Source of the DNA: Anodontia alba
Lineage: Eukaryota > Mollusca > Bivalvia > Lucinida > Lucinidae
Assembly (NCBI GenBank): GCA_964016985.1
Contig: OZ024837.1
Location: forward strand, 40,301,207 to 40,365,206
Direction: 5' to 3'
DNA length: 64,000 nucleotides
Shown: one piece after another, positions 11,031 through 20,850 of the stretch
Numbering within the stretch: the first letter of the stretch is position 1
Layout of the letters: each line of letters opens with the position of its first letter
Translations under genes and position numbers: made by a program
The notes under the pieces: model-generated
The model's database searches: none
Seen by the model: only the letters and a program-made list of their open reading frames with translations
What the model was told of the DNA's origin: nothing

Positions 11031-11214
11031 CGAGCGATGGATTGTCTAATTGAAATGTTCTTGTACTCCACTGTGCTTGCCCTACACTGCTTACGACATC
11101 TTTCAGGAAGTCATTGTTTGCATAGCACATTAATCAGAAAAACAAAATCCATCTCCTCATGATTATACACATTTCACGCAATCTGACTAGTTGGAGGAAA
11201 CATAAACTCCAGAG

Positions 11215-11362
11215 CAGGAATCCATCGGATCTGTTTTCGTCCGTCTCAAAAGATTGACCTTTCTGGCAACATTTATATCATTTTGGTGTCAAAATTGGAA
11301 TTATAAGGAATGAATTATTACTTTTGTGGATTTTATCGATGTGTAAACCGGCGAAACCTTGA
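11215..11362. repeat. Repeat family O fragment
   Basis: Shares AGGAATCCATC, GGCAACA and GGATTTTATCGATGTGTAA with 20960-21200. It appears to be the unpaired half of that element. Confidence 0.5.
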
Positions 11363-11562
11363 CATAAAGCCCTGCTCCGGATCTACACTGTTTGTTAAGA
11401 TTTGTCTGTCTCTCAAACAGTAAGTATTCGGAAACACATGCCTAGGCTTGCTCTGACTGCCATTCTGCTTTTAAGGCGCATCTTTAGATAGCCAAAAGTA
11501 TTTGTTTTTTTACTTTTATGACATGTAATATAAACTATTATGGTCACCAAAAGCACTAGATG

Positions 11563-11890
11563 GATGGTTAAAACGGTGTGATAAACGTTTCTCAATAGGA
11601 GCTTCAACGCAGTCAGAACAGAAACTTCACGGGGGTCTTTTAGGATAGCCAAGAATGCCGTGTCTTCAAGCGATCAACGAAGACTCTGGGATGGTTAAAA
11701 CGGTGTGATAAACGTTTCTCAATTGTAGCTTCAACGCAGTCAGAACACAAACTTCACGTGGGTCTTTTAGGATAGCCAAGAATGCCGTGTCTTTAAGCGA
11801 TCAACGAAGACTCTGGTCAGACTGCGCGGATTCCCAGGTTGATCTGAGTTTTCGTTGGGCGCATATGTCAAAAGGTACGTTATCTTACAT
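11563..11890. repeat. 127-bp direct duplication within a family K element
   Basis: GATGGTTAAAACGGTGTGAT starts at 11563 and again at 11690, and both units run to GATCAACGAAGACTCTGG. The units are nearly identical, so the duplication is recent. The second copy continues into family K sequence (TTTTCGTTGGGCGCATATGT). Confidence 0.8.
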
Positions 11891-12360
11891 TGCGCTCTTA
11901 GAATGATTATATGCTTTGTCATTCTCTTAACTTCTTACGTTACGGTAAGGGTCGTAATTTATGTTGCGATCCAACCCATATTTTGGGGACGGTAGCCAAA
12001 CCACTTCGGGCAGTAACCAAAGGGTCACCAGATTTAAAATACCACATTTCGATAATCCGTTTTCCTGTTACTATAAACCTAATACTACTAATAAATAGTT
12101 CCCTACTAACGCTGACAACACCTCAATTCTGCAATCAAACATACATAAAAGACACAATATTTAGACGTAATCGTCTAAGTATCGACGTAAATTTTGTTCA
12201 TGTTTACTTAGAGATATGGGGTATACTAAAGTTTAATAAATGTTCAATATTACAGGTAAAAAAGAACAACAATGTGATTCTTTAATGTATGCTTTTATTA
12301 AGTTTCATGAAATTTCTTGATTGTAATGAAAATCAAAGGACTGATAGTCCTAAGAGTCTG
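11891..12360. other. no gene recognised
   Basis: A 124-codon ORF (11911-12285, plus) crosses here, but it has no recognisable motif, skewed composition and no splice context. I treat it as chance. Confidence 0.4.
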
Positions 12361-12365
12361 CTAGC

Positions 12366-12900
12366 TTGTAAAGTATTGATGGAGTGCTGTGTATCTTCTA
12401 TGCAAACACAATACATGCAAAGAAGATAGGTGGCATTCCAATGCTACCAATACTACACCATAAGATGGATCTCTATGGAATATATCAAGCATCTGGGCAT
12501 TGTACTTCCTGAAAAGAAGACTGTCTTTAAAAACTCTATCAAATGTACGTCAAGCAAAGACTGCATATGGGTTGAATGAGAAAGTCATAGCGAGTGTTGT
12601 CTCTAAATCAAGGAAAGGATACTCGTATAATTTATCTCCTGCAAACAACAATTCATGTTGTACACATTCCACATGTTGGTACAGATCCTTTTCTGTACAG
12701 CTTTCACCAAAAATACTAAACAACATGGTAGGCATTGATGCCCTCTTGAATCAGGACTAAATATCTCATCTTCTTGATGGATACTTCCTTGCAATAATAC
12801 AGATGCATTTTCTTGTAGATTTATATGATTTGATGGACCTGGATTTTGCTCTATATCCATATTTTCACACTTGCTTACAACCAGTGGCTTCATCCAATAT
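12366..12900 (-). pseudogene. Degenerate transposon-type ORF with 2A-like motif
   Basis: On the minus strand an ORF opens at 12893 and within 20 codons carries DIEQNPGP (12834-12857), the 2A ribosome-skipping consensus DxExNPGP. It is followed by LLQGSIHQEDEIF and SRGHQC. Near 12735 the frame shifts by one base and continues as LFSIFGESCTEKDLYQHVEC, then LLFAGDKLYEYPFLDLE. An in-frame TGA near 12556 precedes FDRVFKDSLLFRKYNAQML, and the coding feel ends at a stop near 12370. My recollection is that a GSxHQ...F...RGxQC pattern with a conserved Cys occurs in N-terminal cysteine-peptidase-like domains of proteins encoded by Helitrons and other large transposons; this is not verified. With one frameshift and one internal stop it is a dead fragment. 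Only the 2A motif is strong on its own. Confidence 0.6.
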
Positions 12901-14290
12901 TAAATTTACATTCAGAGACAAGGCTTTGTGAGAAAATTTACTATTCCTTGAAAAACAACTAACATGAACACTCTGTACTACATGCTTTCACTATCAATTT
13001 CTCAAAATCAGTCAGATGGAAATGCATTCTACTTTTTTTAATGTATAAATAAGAATGGGTCTTTACTGAGGCATCTGTGTAAAACAGATATACATATATA
13101 ATCTAACCATGTACTGAAAAACTTAATACAATTATTTCTCTTCTGTTTTGTTTCTTTCCATTTTATTATCTGCATATATAGGCCAATGCAGTGATTGGAG
13201 TAATGAACCTCTTTATTTTCCAATGAAGTTTATCACTTGATTATTCCAATTGAGTGTATCTCCAGCAGCAATTTCCAATTTCTAGAATTACTAAAGTTCA
13301 ACTCTAGATATGCTCCAGTTCATACAAATTCAACACCTGATGTAGCTCCACGATTATTCTAGTACAAGTTTATAAATTTACTCTATCAACTTATTATTAA
13401 GACAAGAGCAGATTAAATAAATTTGAAATGGCTATGTTCAGTCCAGCTTAGCGTTAATAACTGATTGTCATTTGCTAGTGCTTCACCTAAGCATCAACAG
13501 ATTAGCCCGACCAGCTATGCCTACCCTTTTCAAGAGATTTTCAGATGTCCAAAAAAGAAGGGTCATAAACCTATAAATGGGCCAGCAGTCGTAAAACAAC
13601 TCCGTGTCACTGAGGTGTGAATAAAGTTGAATTATATGCAATTTTAAGTTAAAACTTATTTTTGATAGACTATCAACTTACACCATTGGTCTCTTTGCTA
13701 TATTATAGCGTCAGTTTGAATCTTGGTGTTTAGGCGCCCCGAGATAATCGCTTGAAGTAAGGTTAATGTCTTAAACTGTCACAAAAACACATTTGGATAC
13801 ATAAAACTAATACCCTGGTGTAATTTCAGCATTCAGTTAATAAATACAATGAAATAATTTAGTGCCGTGGGGTGCCTTGGGATATCGTGGGGTGCCATGG
13901 GGTGATTAGTAGGACCCCGTGCCGAATTAACGCCTTGACAAAAGTAGCGCGTGTATTACTACACCGAATTTTGAAGTCTATGTTTCAAATTGCATTATCT
14001 AAATCGATTTCAGTTACAGTTATGTTAGCGAAATAAAAAAGCCATACCAAATTCCGCTGCTTCACATTCAGTTCACCGTAATAGTGCCGCATTGCGTCTG
14101 ATTAAGAAGTAGTGCGCATATAAATATACGCATAAATAGCTGTGATGAGAATCCGCTCGTAAAACCCCATGCGATTGCAAAGAGCCTGCTAGCTGTCGCT
14201 AGCAGACTCAATAAAACAGACATTAATCTGTTTATAACACAGACACACTGACAATCCCGACAAATATAAAAAAAATCCTTTGTGGGCGAA
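12901..14290. other. no gene recognised
   Basis: AT-rich intronic sequence of the EF-hand gene. A short local repeat of GTGGGGTGCC words occurs at 13865-13905. No exon with splice signals was recognised. Confidence 0.45.
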
Positions 14291-14299
14291 TCGAATACT

Positions 14300-14350
14300 C
14301 TCGGTGTGTGTGTGTGGTGGTGGGGGGGAGGGGGGCGGTGGAGTGGGGAG
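14300..14350. repeat. GT/G-rich low-complexity tract
   Basis: (GT)n followed by a G-rich run. The overlapping minus-strand ORF is compositional. Confidence 0.85.
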
Positions 14351-14546
14351 CGAATACTCTACCATATATAGCTTATTAAGAGACCGGCGCGAGAAAAAAA
14401 CTTCAAACTTGTGAAGAAATAAAATAATAACCATTGAATACAATATCGGCGGACAAATACGAATACTCTAGTAAAATCTACCAAATCTAGAGCGTTTCGG
14501 TAAAAAGAGTAAACACCGAGAAAAGGGGCTACCGAGTGCCGTAAAA

Positions 14547-14588
14547 GATGTGTGTGTGTGTGTGTGTGTGTGTGTACGCCCGCGCGCG

Positions 14589-14647
<59 letters not shown>
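14547..14647. repeat. (TG)n microsatellite with CG interruption
   Basis: TG repeats interrupted by ACGCCCGCGCGCGCGTT, then a longer uninterrupted TG tract. The ORF translating it as Cys-Val repeats is an artefact. Confidence 0.98.
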
Positions 14648-14652
<5 letters not shown>

Positions 14653-14809
14653 CAGCGTAAATCGCACTCAGTTCTAGAGGCCTATAGAATTTCAGGCAAC
14701 TGCCCTCATCAGCACGCTCAGTACTTTGATTGTATATTACTATGGCAATAAAATATGTTTAAACTAAACTACGGTCTACAATAACATTACTGGTTGACAC
14801 TATACTTAC

Positions 14810-14904
14810 TTGAGACCGATTTTGGGAGCTTTCTTCACGGCAGCCATATATTCACTGCGACTTATTTTCGAATCTTTATTGGTGTCCGCAAACCGGAAAA
14901 TTGC
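14810..14904 (-). CDS. EF-hand calcium-binding protein, exon 2 (second EF-hand)
   Basis: Minus-strand exon with acceptor TTGTTCCAG (AG at 14905-14906) and donor GTAAGT (14804-14809). It is 95 nt, in frame from its first base, leaving AA to be completed by the exon at 9747-9915. It encodes AIFRFADTNKDSKISRSEYM followed by AAVKKAPKIGL. The EF loop DTNKDSKISRSE keeps Asp 1, Asn 3, Asp 5, Ile 8, Ser 9 and Glu 12, but has Ser where position 6 is usually Gly. The intron to exon 1 is about 5.2 kb and to exon 3 about 4.9 kb; both are filled with MITEs and simple repeats. The three exons have compatible phases and order, so they are one gene. Confidence 0.88.
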
Positions 14905-14944
14905 CTGGAACAAAAGGAATCATGAACATTATGTTTTCAGATGT

Positions 14945-15003
14945 CCCGGAAGGCACATGACGTAAATATAACGTCGCCTCAACGTCGATGCAACGTCTGT
15001 TTT
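14945..15003. mobile_element. Half of palindromic MITE family F
   Basis: AAGGCACATGACGTAAATAT followed by CCTCAACGTCGATGCAACGTC matches the left arm of family F at 18898. The right arm is absent. It lies in the intron 40 bp upstream of EF-hand exon 2. Confidence 0.6.
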
Positions 15004-15103
15004 GCGCAAAAACTCGCTGAGAATAAAATAAGAAATAAGAAAAAAATATTTCAAAATGCAAATAGAGCAGATCGTCATTTTAATAGTAGAGGGATCCGAC
15101 ACG

Positions 15104-15148
15104 TTTTTGTTTTTTTTTGTTTTGTTTTGTTTTGTTTTGTTTTGTTTA
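15104..15148. repeat. T-run and (TTTTG)n microsatellite
   Basis: Poly-T then five to six TTTTG units. The ORFs crossing it are compositional. Confidence 0.9.
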
Positions 15149-15217
15149 TGCATTAATACGTTGAAACGATGTTATTTCCACTGTGTGTGTCAGACAGGTG
15201 TAGTTTGCAGACAGCTG

Positions 15218-15326
15218 TCCAGATAGCATTCTACATAAATCTATAGCGGGCCGTTATCGGCCCGTCAGCTATACCCTGACGGGCCGATAACGGCCCGCTA
15301 TAGATTTATGTAGAATGCTTACTGGG
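15218..15326. mobile_element. Palindromic MITE family E, copy 4
   Basis: TCCAGATAGCATTCTACATA to TATGTAGAATGCTTACTGGG with arms GCGGGCCGTTATCGGCCCGT. Almost perfect foldback of about 109 bp. Confidence 0.88.
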
Positions 15327-15354
15327 TGTTGTCCTTATAAGGAACTAACGCTTA

Positions 15355-15775
15355 TGATGAAAGTTTATTTAGGCCACACCATGCGAAAGCGTGTCTTCGG
15401 ACATATGCGGACAGCGAAGACCATACCAGACCACAGAACCATTTTCTTCACATTGATGCTCATTTCATAGTAAATGACGGAATATCAGTTTAATTTGGGA
15501 TTCGACAGAGGCTTGATGAAACGAGCCATAACGTCAGAAAACGTACATTCGGACATGTGCGCCCAGCCTCAGAGCGCCCAGCGAAGATTCAGATCAGACT
15601 GCGCGTTCGCGCAGTCTGATCAGAATCTTCACTGGGTGCGTTTTGGACAGCCAAACATGCAACGTCTCTTCATGTGGACAAATAAGAATCTAATCAGACT
15701 GCGCGGATGGGCAAGCTGATTTGAGTCTTCGGTGGGCACAAATTGTTAGAAGGTATGTTTTCTCACGTTACGGTT
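15355..15775. mobile_element. MITE family K with perfect internal palindrome
   Basis: Begins AGGCCACACCATGCGAAAGC and ends ATGTTTTCTCACGTTACGG. It contains a perfect 30-bp palindrome (GATCAGACTGCGCGT and complement, about 15594-15623) and the typical blocks ACGTACATTCGGACATGTGC and GATTCAGATCAGACTGCG. The 81-codon ORF lies inside it and is not a gene. Confidence 0.7.
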
Positions 15776-15861
15776 CAAAAATACTCTACTGTATAATTTT
15801 ATTGCTACAGTGATGAAATACACGTTTGTGAAATTTAATGTAATTTACAAGTGAGCAGGAT

Positions 15862-15960
15862 AGGTTGGTCCTCAGCGTTTGGCATCGTAGGTCCGAATCC
15901 CGCTCAAATTGAGGGATTTGTGTTTTTTTTTATATTTTTTTTTAACAATTACTACAAGTA
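15862..15960 (+). mobile_element. Possible tRNA-derived SINE fragment
   Basis: GGTTGGTCCTCAGCGTTTGGCA followed by GGTCCGAATCCCGCTC looks like the 3' half of a tRNA with a B box, followed by a T-rich tail. The A box is not clear, so this is tentative. Confidence 0.35.
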
Positions 15961-16134
15961 CATGCTTAGCTCTAATTTGGGATACGTGAGGTTTCTACCT
16001 TTGGCGACCCTGACTGTAGATATCCGATGAAGAAAAGGAAGCTACAAAACTGGATGGTGGCCGGCCTACAATTGTTCTTTTACTCATATATTCATAGTGC
16101 CTGGTGTGAATATAAAATGGGCTGACTTTGCTTC

Positions 16135-16320
16135 CAAAGAATCTCTCTATGAAGAATATATTGTTTAAATGTTAGAACAAGTGTGGTAAGGAATGGAGGT
16201 GTTCCAGTATTTACGGTAAATATGGTATCCAATGATACTGTATTAAAGCGGATAGTGTTTGCCCGGATCAGACTGCGCGGAGGCGCAGTCTGATCTGGGC
16301 AATCGCTGTCCGGATATGCC
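16135..16320. mobile_element. Foldback repeat family J, copy
   Basis: TTAGAACAAGTGTGGTAAGG flank, then the hairpin CCGGATCAGACTGCGC...GCGCAGTCTGATCTGGG (16264-16302). Confidence 0.6.
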
Positions 16321-16493
16321 AAATTGCACATTTACACATGGCGTGGTTCAATCTTATGGCTACATTGCAGCCTGTCTGTAGCCCAGTAATTGAAATAACA
16401 GATCCTATATAATCAACAAATTCACACATTAATATTTTACAAGTATTAGCTTTCACAAACAGTTTGATCAATACTTTGCACTCAATAAATCTT

Positions 16494-16582
16494 ATTTTCT
16501 TGTGGGTACTCATTAGAACCGCCACGTCGAGGCGGTTCTAATTGCGTACCAACAATCTAGAAAAAAAAAAAAAAAAAAAAAA
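16494..16582. mobile_element. Isolated central palindrome plus A-run
   Basis: TTCTTGTGGGTACTCATTAG, GAACCGCC/GGCGGTTC, GCGTACCAACAATCTAG, then about 22 A. This is the shared MITE centre without the family B ends. Confidence 0.65.
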
Positions 16583-16612
16583 CAAGTTGCGGATAATTGT
16601 AAGAAGCACATC

Positions 16613-16883
16613 CATCACGAAAACATGCGTATATAATTTGACCCCCTTGAACCCCACTTTTATATAGTAAAACTGATGTTTACAGGGGTATACATTATTT
16701 TTCTTATTTACACAGATTGTTGGTACTCGTTAGAACCGCATAGTCGGGGCGGTTCTATCGAGTACCCACAACCAATCTTTTGAGCAGAAATATGAAAATA
16801 TCAGAATTTTTTATCTGTAGATTTTCATTTTTTGGTGGGAAAAAATTTCAGTATATTTGAATAGGCATGTTTTCGTAATGAGC
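16613..16883 (-). mobile_element. MITE family B, copy (reverse)
   Basis: Left end CATCACGAAAACATGCGTAT and right end GCATGTTTTCGTAATG are inverted. The central palindrome at about 16717-16772 is partly decayed (GAACCGCATAGTCGGGGCGGTTC). Confidence 0.8.
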
Positions 16884-16929
16884 TGGGCGTTTCAAATGAA
16901 TAACCACAAATACGTTTTCATGGAAAAGT

Positions 16930-17460
16930 ATGAAAATATAAATACAAATGAGCTGTAACGACAGAAAACATACCTTCGGACAGGTTTGTTTGTTTGTGTT
17001 GAGGTTTTACGACCCAGTCAACCCAGTGGGGTCATGTCGAGCGCGGTCAGTTTACCTAACCACACGTTTACTGGGCAGGCTTAGTCCTCTAAGCGGTTAA
17101 CCAGTATTGTGTACATTCTTTCGCCAGAAACTGACAACTGCCCTTCTTGAATCAGCGGAAGGGAGAGAATGACCATAGAAAATATTTCATGATCAATCTC
17201 CACGAAAGAATGTTGCCGACCACGGCGGGGGTTGAACCCACGACCTACTGGTTTCCAGATTCAGATCAGCCTACGTATTCACACAGTCAGATAAGAATGA
17301 ATCTTCACTGGACCCATTTTGGTCCGCCAAGGATGGAAAGTTTCTTCATGCGGACAACGAAGACTCTGATCAGGTTGTGCGGATGCGCAGACTCATTTGA
17401 GTCTTCCTTGGGCGCACACATCTATAGGTAAGTTTTCTCACGTTTCGGCTCAAATAATCT
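16930..17460. mobile_element. MITE family K, split by a SINE
   Basis: Family K sequence (ACATACCTTCGGACAGG) breaks at about 16983 and resumes at about 17262 with AGATTCAGATCAGCCTACG, ending GTTTTCTCACGTTTCGGCTC. The SINE between them accounts for the interruption. Confidence 0.7.
16984..17262 (-). mobile_element. tRNA-derived SINE, family 1, head truncated
   Basis: Reverse-strand copy of the family complete at 40194-40504. It starts (3' tail) TTTGTTTGTTTGTGTTGAGG and passes GTCATGTCGAGCGCGGTCAG. It ends at GGGGGTTGAACCCACGACCT, the B-box part of the tRNA head; the A box is lost. Confidence 0.85.
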
Positions 17461-17580
17461 TCAATCGAAAAACAAGATTATCTAGAAAAATGATGGTTTA
17501 GTTGCCTTGTGGTCAAAAATAAAGATGGCTATAAGGTTACACTACCTATCGAGATATATTGGACGTATGTCGTCTACATG

Positions 17581-17606
17581 TAAAAAAAAAAAAAAAAAAA
17601 AAAAAA
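17581..17606. repeat. Poly-A run
   Basis: About 26 consecutive A. No element was clearly assigned to it. Confidence 0.95.
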
Positions 17607-17758
17607 AGGAACATTTTGGAGTGTTTGTAGTGCCCTTACTACGAGAAATGAGACTTTAATGTGTATAACGAAAGCCCCAAAACAACCTGCGCATCCGCAT
17701 ACCATCTGATCTTGGCATTCCCTGTTCTTTGAAAAATTATTGGATATCGGGTCTCTAC

Positions 17759-17876
17759 CCAGCAAACACACAACGGCGCACAATTGTCGCGGTGACGTCG
17801 AAACGACGTTCTTTACGTTATAGTGTATGTTCGTACTTGGAACGAAGAGGGCACACAACGTTGAAACAACGTGCAA
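17759..17876. mobile_element. Degenerate palindromic family F relative
   Basis: CCCAGCAAACACACAACGG ... GGGCACACAACGTTGAAACA with GTGACGTCGAAACGACG inside. Confidence 0.45.
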
Positions 17877-17881
17877 GACGC

Positions 17882-18163
17882 ACCATCACGAAAACATGCC
17901 TATATAATTTTGACACCCTTAAACCCCATTTTTATATAGTAAAACTGGGGTTTACAGGGGTATACATTATTTTTTTATGTCTGCTCAAAAACATAGATTG
18001 TGGGTACTCGTTAGAACCGCCTCGGCGAGGCGGTTCTAACGGGTACCCACAATCTATGTTTTGAGTAGAAATATGGAAAAAATATCAGAATTTTTTATCT
18101 GAAAATTTTCAGTTTTTGGAAGTGAAAGTTTCTATATATTTGAATAGGCGTGTTTTCGTAATG
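17882..18163 (-). mobile_element. MITE family B, copy (reverse, well preserved)
   Basis: CATCACGAAAACATGCCTAT to ATAGGCGTGTTTTCGTAATG. The central foldback (GTGGGTACTCGTTAGAACCG and complement) is 18000-18050. The 111-codon ORF crossing it comes from repeat sequence. Confidence 0.88.
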
Positions 18164-18340
18164 CTTTGAAATTGTTCTTCGTCAACCTCCCGTGAGTGAC
18201 CGCAAGCGTCACTGATTCAATGTCAAAAACGCTGAAAAAACAAAACAAAACAAAACAAAAACAAAACATTTATTCGACGCCGTGTACCAGATTGGTGTAG
18301 GTTCCAGACAAGGGGTGTCCTTGTACAGTCCTAACACATA

Positions 18341-18425
18341 TCCCAGCAGGCACATAACTTCAAAATGACGTCATATCGCATCGACGTTGAGACGACGTCA
18401 TTTTAACGTTGTGTGCCCACTGGGA
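18341..18425. mobile_element. Palindromic MITE family F with CRE-like site
   Basis: TCCCAGCAGGCACATAACTT to AACGTTGTGTGCCCACTGGGA. It contains TGACGTCA (about 18366), the consensus cAMP-response/ATF palindrome. Confidence 0.8.
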
Positions 18426-18431
18426 TTTTAA

Positions 18432-18685
18432 AAACGTTTATTTGAGCCGCAACGTGAGAAAACGTACCTTCTGATATGTGCGCCCAACGAAAACTTGAAT
18501 CAGCCTACGCATCCGTGCAATCAGATCAGAGTCTTTGCCGTCCACATAAAGAAAGTTCACATCCTTGGCAATCCAAAATGCGTCCAGTGATGATTCTGAT
18601 CAGACTGCGCAAATGTACAGGCTGATCTGAATCTTCACTGGGCGCACATGTCTAAATACACCTTTTCTCACTTTCTGGTTTATAT
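18432..18685. mobile_element. MITE family K, copy
   Basis: GAGCCGCAACGTGAGAAAAC at the left, GGGCGCACATGTCTAAATAC and TTTTCTCACTTTCTGG at the right. It has paired internal blocks GATTCTGATCAGACTGCGC and GCAGGCTGATCTGAATC... in reverse. Confidence 0.7.
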
Positions 18686-18760
18686 GCTTGTTACCCAAGC
18701 AAGCACACAACGTTGAAAGAACGCCGTTCCAATAGAGGTAACTTATCTGTTAAATATTAA

Positions 18761-19063
18761 CCCTTGTCATGCTGAATAGATTAAGATGCCACACCCACTT
18801 CTAATTTTCAGCCAGTCAGATTACTTGCTCCAGATTGTTAATACAAATTCACACACTTGATGGCAAGCAGTGCAGATCAAGATCAGTTGGCTTCTTACCT
18901 AGCGGGCACATGACATTAATACAACGTCGACTCAACGTCGATGCAACGTCATGACGTTGCATCGACGTTGAGGCGCCGTTGTATTAACGTCATATGCCCG
19001 CTGGGTATCTGAATCTGCACTGTTTGCAAAGGCTGAGCCTATTCGGGTTCAGCAGGACCAGGG
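18761..19063 (+). mobile_element. piggyBac-like MITE family I, copy 1, with nested family F
   Basis: TTAA (18757-18760) precedes CCCTTGTCATGCTGAATA; the right end reads TTCAGCAGGACCAGGG followed by TTAC, a decayed TTAA. Inside is the family sequence AGATGCCACACCCACTTCTA and half of its usual central hairpin. The other half is displaced by an inserted palindrome at 18898-19005. Confidence 0.85.
18898..19005. mobile_element. Palindromic MITE family F inserted in family I
   Basis: CCTAGCGGGCACATGACATT to ATATGCCCGCTGGG, a near-perfect foldback around CAACGTCATGACGTTG. It is flanked by TA on both sides (18896-18897 and 19006-19007). Confidence 0.88.
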
Positions 19064-19263
19064 TTACATACATGCCATATCTCACACTGTGAGATAAAAT
19101 CTCACAGAAATTGGCCCATCTGGAAGACAATTCCCATAAAAAATTCAAATCTTACAGAATTTTCAGACCATTTCACAAAAGATTTTTTGAAGAAATAAGC
19201 ATAAATTACACATTGTTTTTGGTATGAAAAAGAAAAAGACTTTAGTCTATATTGGGGGAGCTC

Positions 19264-19677
19264 TAGACTGGCTCGATCCAGTCTCCAGTGACTAAATATT
19301 TCTCTCATAATCCTGTTTGATAATCCACTAAAATAAAACCAAAAAAAATATCATGACTATAAAGGCTGGTCACTCTATAGTCATGATCTTATTTTTGGTT
19401 TCATTTTAGTGGATTATCAAACAGGGCCCAGTTGTTCAAAACTAACGGTGTCGTTAGTTAACGATTCGTTAAAATTTAAATCGAGTGATACGCGAATATG
19501 CTGAAATTTTTTGCTGAAAATTTCAGCAAAAAATATCAGAATATTGTATATTGAATCCACTAAAGCAGTTAACGAAATGACCCTTAACGAGCTCGTTAAG
19601 CTAACGATGCTTTGAACAACTGGGCCAAGGATTATAAGAAAAAAAATATTTAGTCACTGAAGACTGGAGCCAGTCTA
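19264..19677. mobile_element. Mutator-like MITE family G, copy 2, 9-bp TSD, with nested family H
   Basis: TAGACTGGCTCGATCCAGTC at the left, GACTGGAGCCAGTCTA at the right. The 9-mer GGGGAGCTC flanks both ends (19255-19263 and 19678-19686). The host sequence is split at 19424 by family H and resumes at about 19627. Confidence 0.88.
19425..19626. mobile_element. TIR element family H (GGCCCAGTTGTTCAAA) nested in family G
   Basis: Perfect TIRs GGCCCAGTTGTTCAAA / TTTGAACAACTGGGCC, followed inward by TAACG-rich subterminal repeats and a central foldback of AATTTTTTGCTGAAAATTTC. A diverged copy is at 60003-60241. Confidence 0.85.
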
Positions 19678-19849
19678 GGGGAGCTCCAAAGCGATGTTTA
19701 AGAAAATCTCACAGACTTTTGTTAAATCTCCCTTAAAAGTTTGCCTTATCTCACAGATTTTAGTCCACAGCTTCTGGCAAGTATGGGGTTAATATATTGA
19801 AATGACGTTATTTCAACGCTGTGTGTCAGATGGATGTTAGTTTGCAGAA

Positions 19850-20060
19850 TAAAATCCCAACACTAATGATAAAAGTTTCTTTGGCCTGTGCCATGCGAAA
19901 AATAGCCTTCGGGCACATGCGGACAATGAGAGAAAACCCAGATCAGCCTTCGCTGTCGCAAACAGAATCATTGGATACTATAGAATGTTTCAGTGGAGAC
20001 CAAATGCCCGGATGAAACTTTGCACATGTGCAGGATGAATCCTTACATTTTGCGCATGCT
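19850..20060. mobile_element. MITE family K, diverged copy
   Basis: GGCCTGTGCCATGCGAAAAA, CTTCGGGCACATGCGGACAA and GATCAGCCTTCGC match other K copies. The right half is decayed. Confidence 0.55.
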
Positions 20061-20105
20061 CGAAGAAACTTTTTCGCTTGACACGGCCCATTTTATATTT
20101 CCTAC

Positions 20106-20270
20106 CTGAAACTGATCATCCGTGCCTTTAAATCCCGCATTTTTGAGAACTTCACAGACTTCAGTATATGATAAATTTCCGCTTTTATCCTTGTCGGCGT
20201 CGTTAAACCGCTGTTCGAATGCTGAAAGCTGATTTTGCAGCCAAAAGCTTAGTTTTTGATCCCCGCTCAT
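20106..20270 (-). CDS. EF-hand calcium-binding protein, exon 1 with start codon
   Basis: Minus-strand exon of 55 codons from ATG (20268-20270) to a CAG|GTAGG donor (GT at 20104-20105), phase 0. The start is supported by an in-frame TAA two codons upstream and by A at -3. It encodes MSGDQKLSFWLQNQ, a helix with Phe/Trp, then FEQRFNDADKDKSGNLSYTE. The EF loop DKDKSGNLSYTE is canonical at positions 1, 3, 5, 6, 8 and 12. The exon ends ...KGTDDQFQ, joining in frame to AIFRFADTNK in exon 2. Together the three exons give 143 residues and three complete hands. It is expected to be a cytosolic Ca2+ sensor or buffer; no signal peptide or membrane segment is seen. The precise family member is not identified. 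Confidence 0.9.
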
Positions 20271-20461
20271 TATTTATGCTAGCTGTGTTAATTTCTTCAA
20301 GAATCTGGCAGTAGCTGGAGAAGTTGTATACCGAGAGCTGCTGATAATTAAACAAATGAGCTGTAAACAAAATAAATGCAGATCTAGCAGTAGAAAGCAT
20401 GGGTTACTTCTATAGGTACATGCGGAGCTTGTTTATCAGTATTGGGTGATATAATTTAAGA

Positions 20462-20542
20462 CCCGGCTAGCATTCTTTATAAATCTATCGCAGGCCGTTA
20501 TCGGCCCGTCAGCTACCCGCTATAGATTTATGTAGAATGCTT
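20462..20542. mobile_element. Palindromic MITE family E, partly deleted copy
   Basis: CCCGGCTAGCATTCTTTATA to TTTATGTAGAATGCTTA. Part of the second arm (the CCGATAACGG segment) is missing. It is about 200 bp upstream of the EF-hand start codon. Confidence 0.75.
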
Positions 20543-20850
20543 ATATAATAAATGACGTTATCCACTCAGTAATAGCGACGTCATACGAGAAACATCATGG
20601 CGATACATGGACGTTAATGCGAAGTTGTATAAACGGCATGTGCCCGCTGAGAAAACGTCCATCAGCTTTTGAATGTAATGACTATATCCCCAGTCACCAA
20701 CATATAACTGTTCTGAAACAAGTATCTTGCCAAATTTGGATGCAAAATAATGTTCATGGAATGTTTTCCCTGCTATATTCTGATGATACTCGATCCTGAC
20801 GCAACATTAATATAATTCTCAATCTTCATACACATTCCATGCAGTTTGAT

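Noticed and set aside
11911..12285. 124-codon ORF
   Set aside because: No domain, no splice context, composition like surrounding AT-rich DNA.
12500..12760. 86-codon plus-strand ORF
   Set aside because: It is antisense to the degenerate 2A-containing coding segment on the minus strand.
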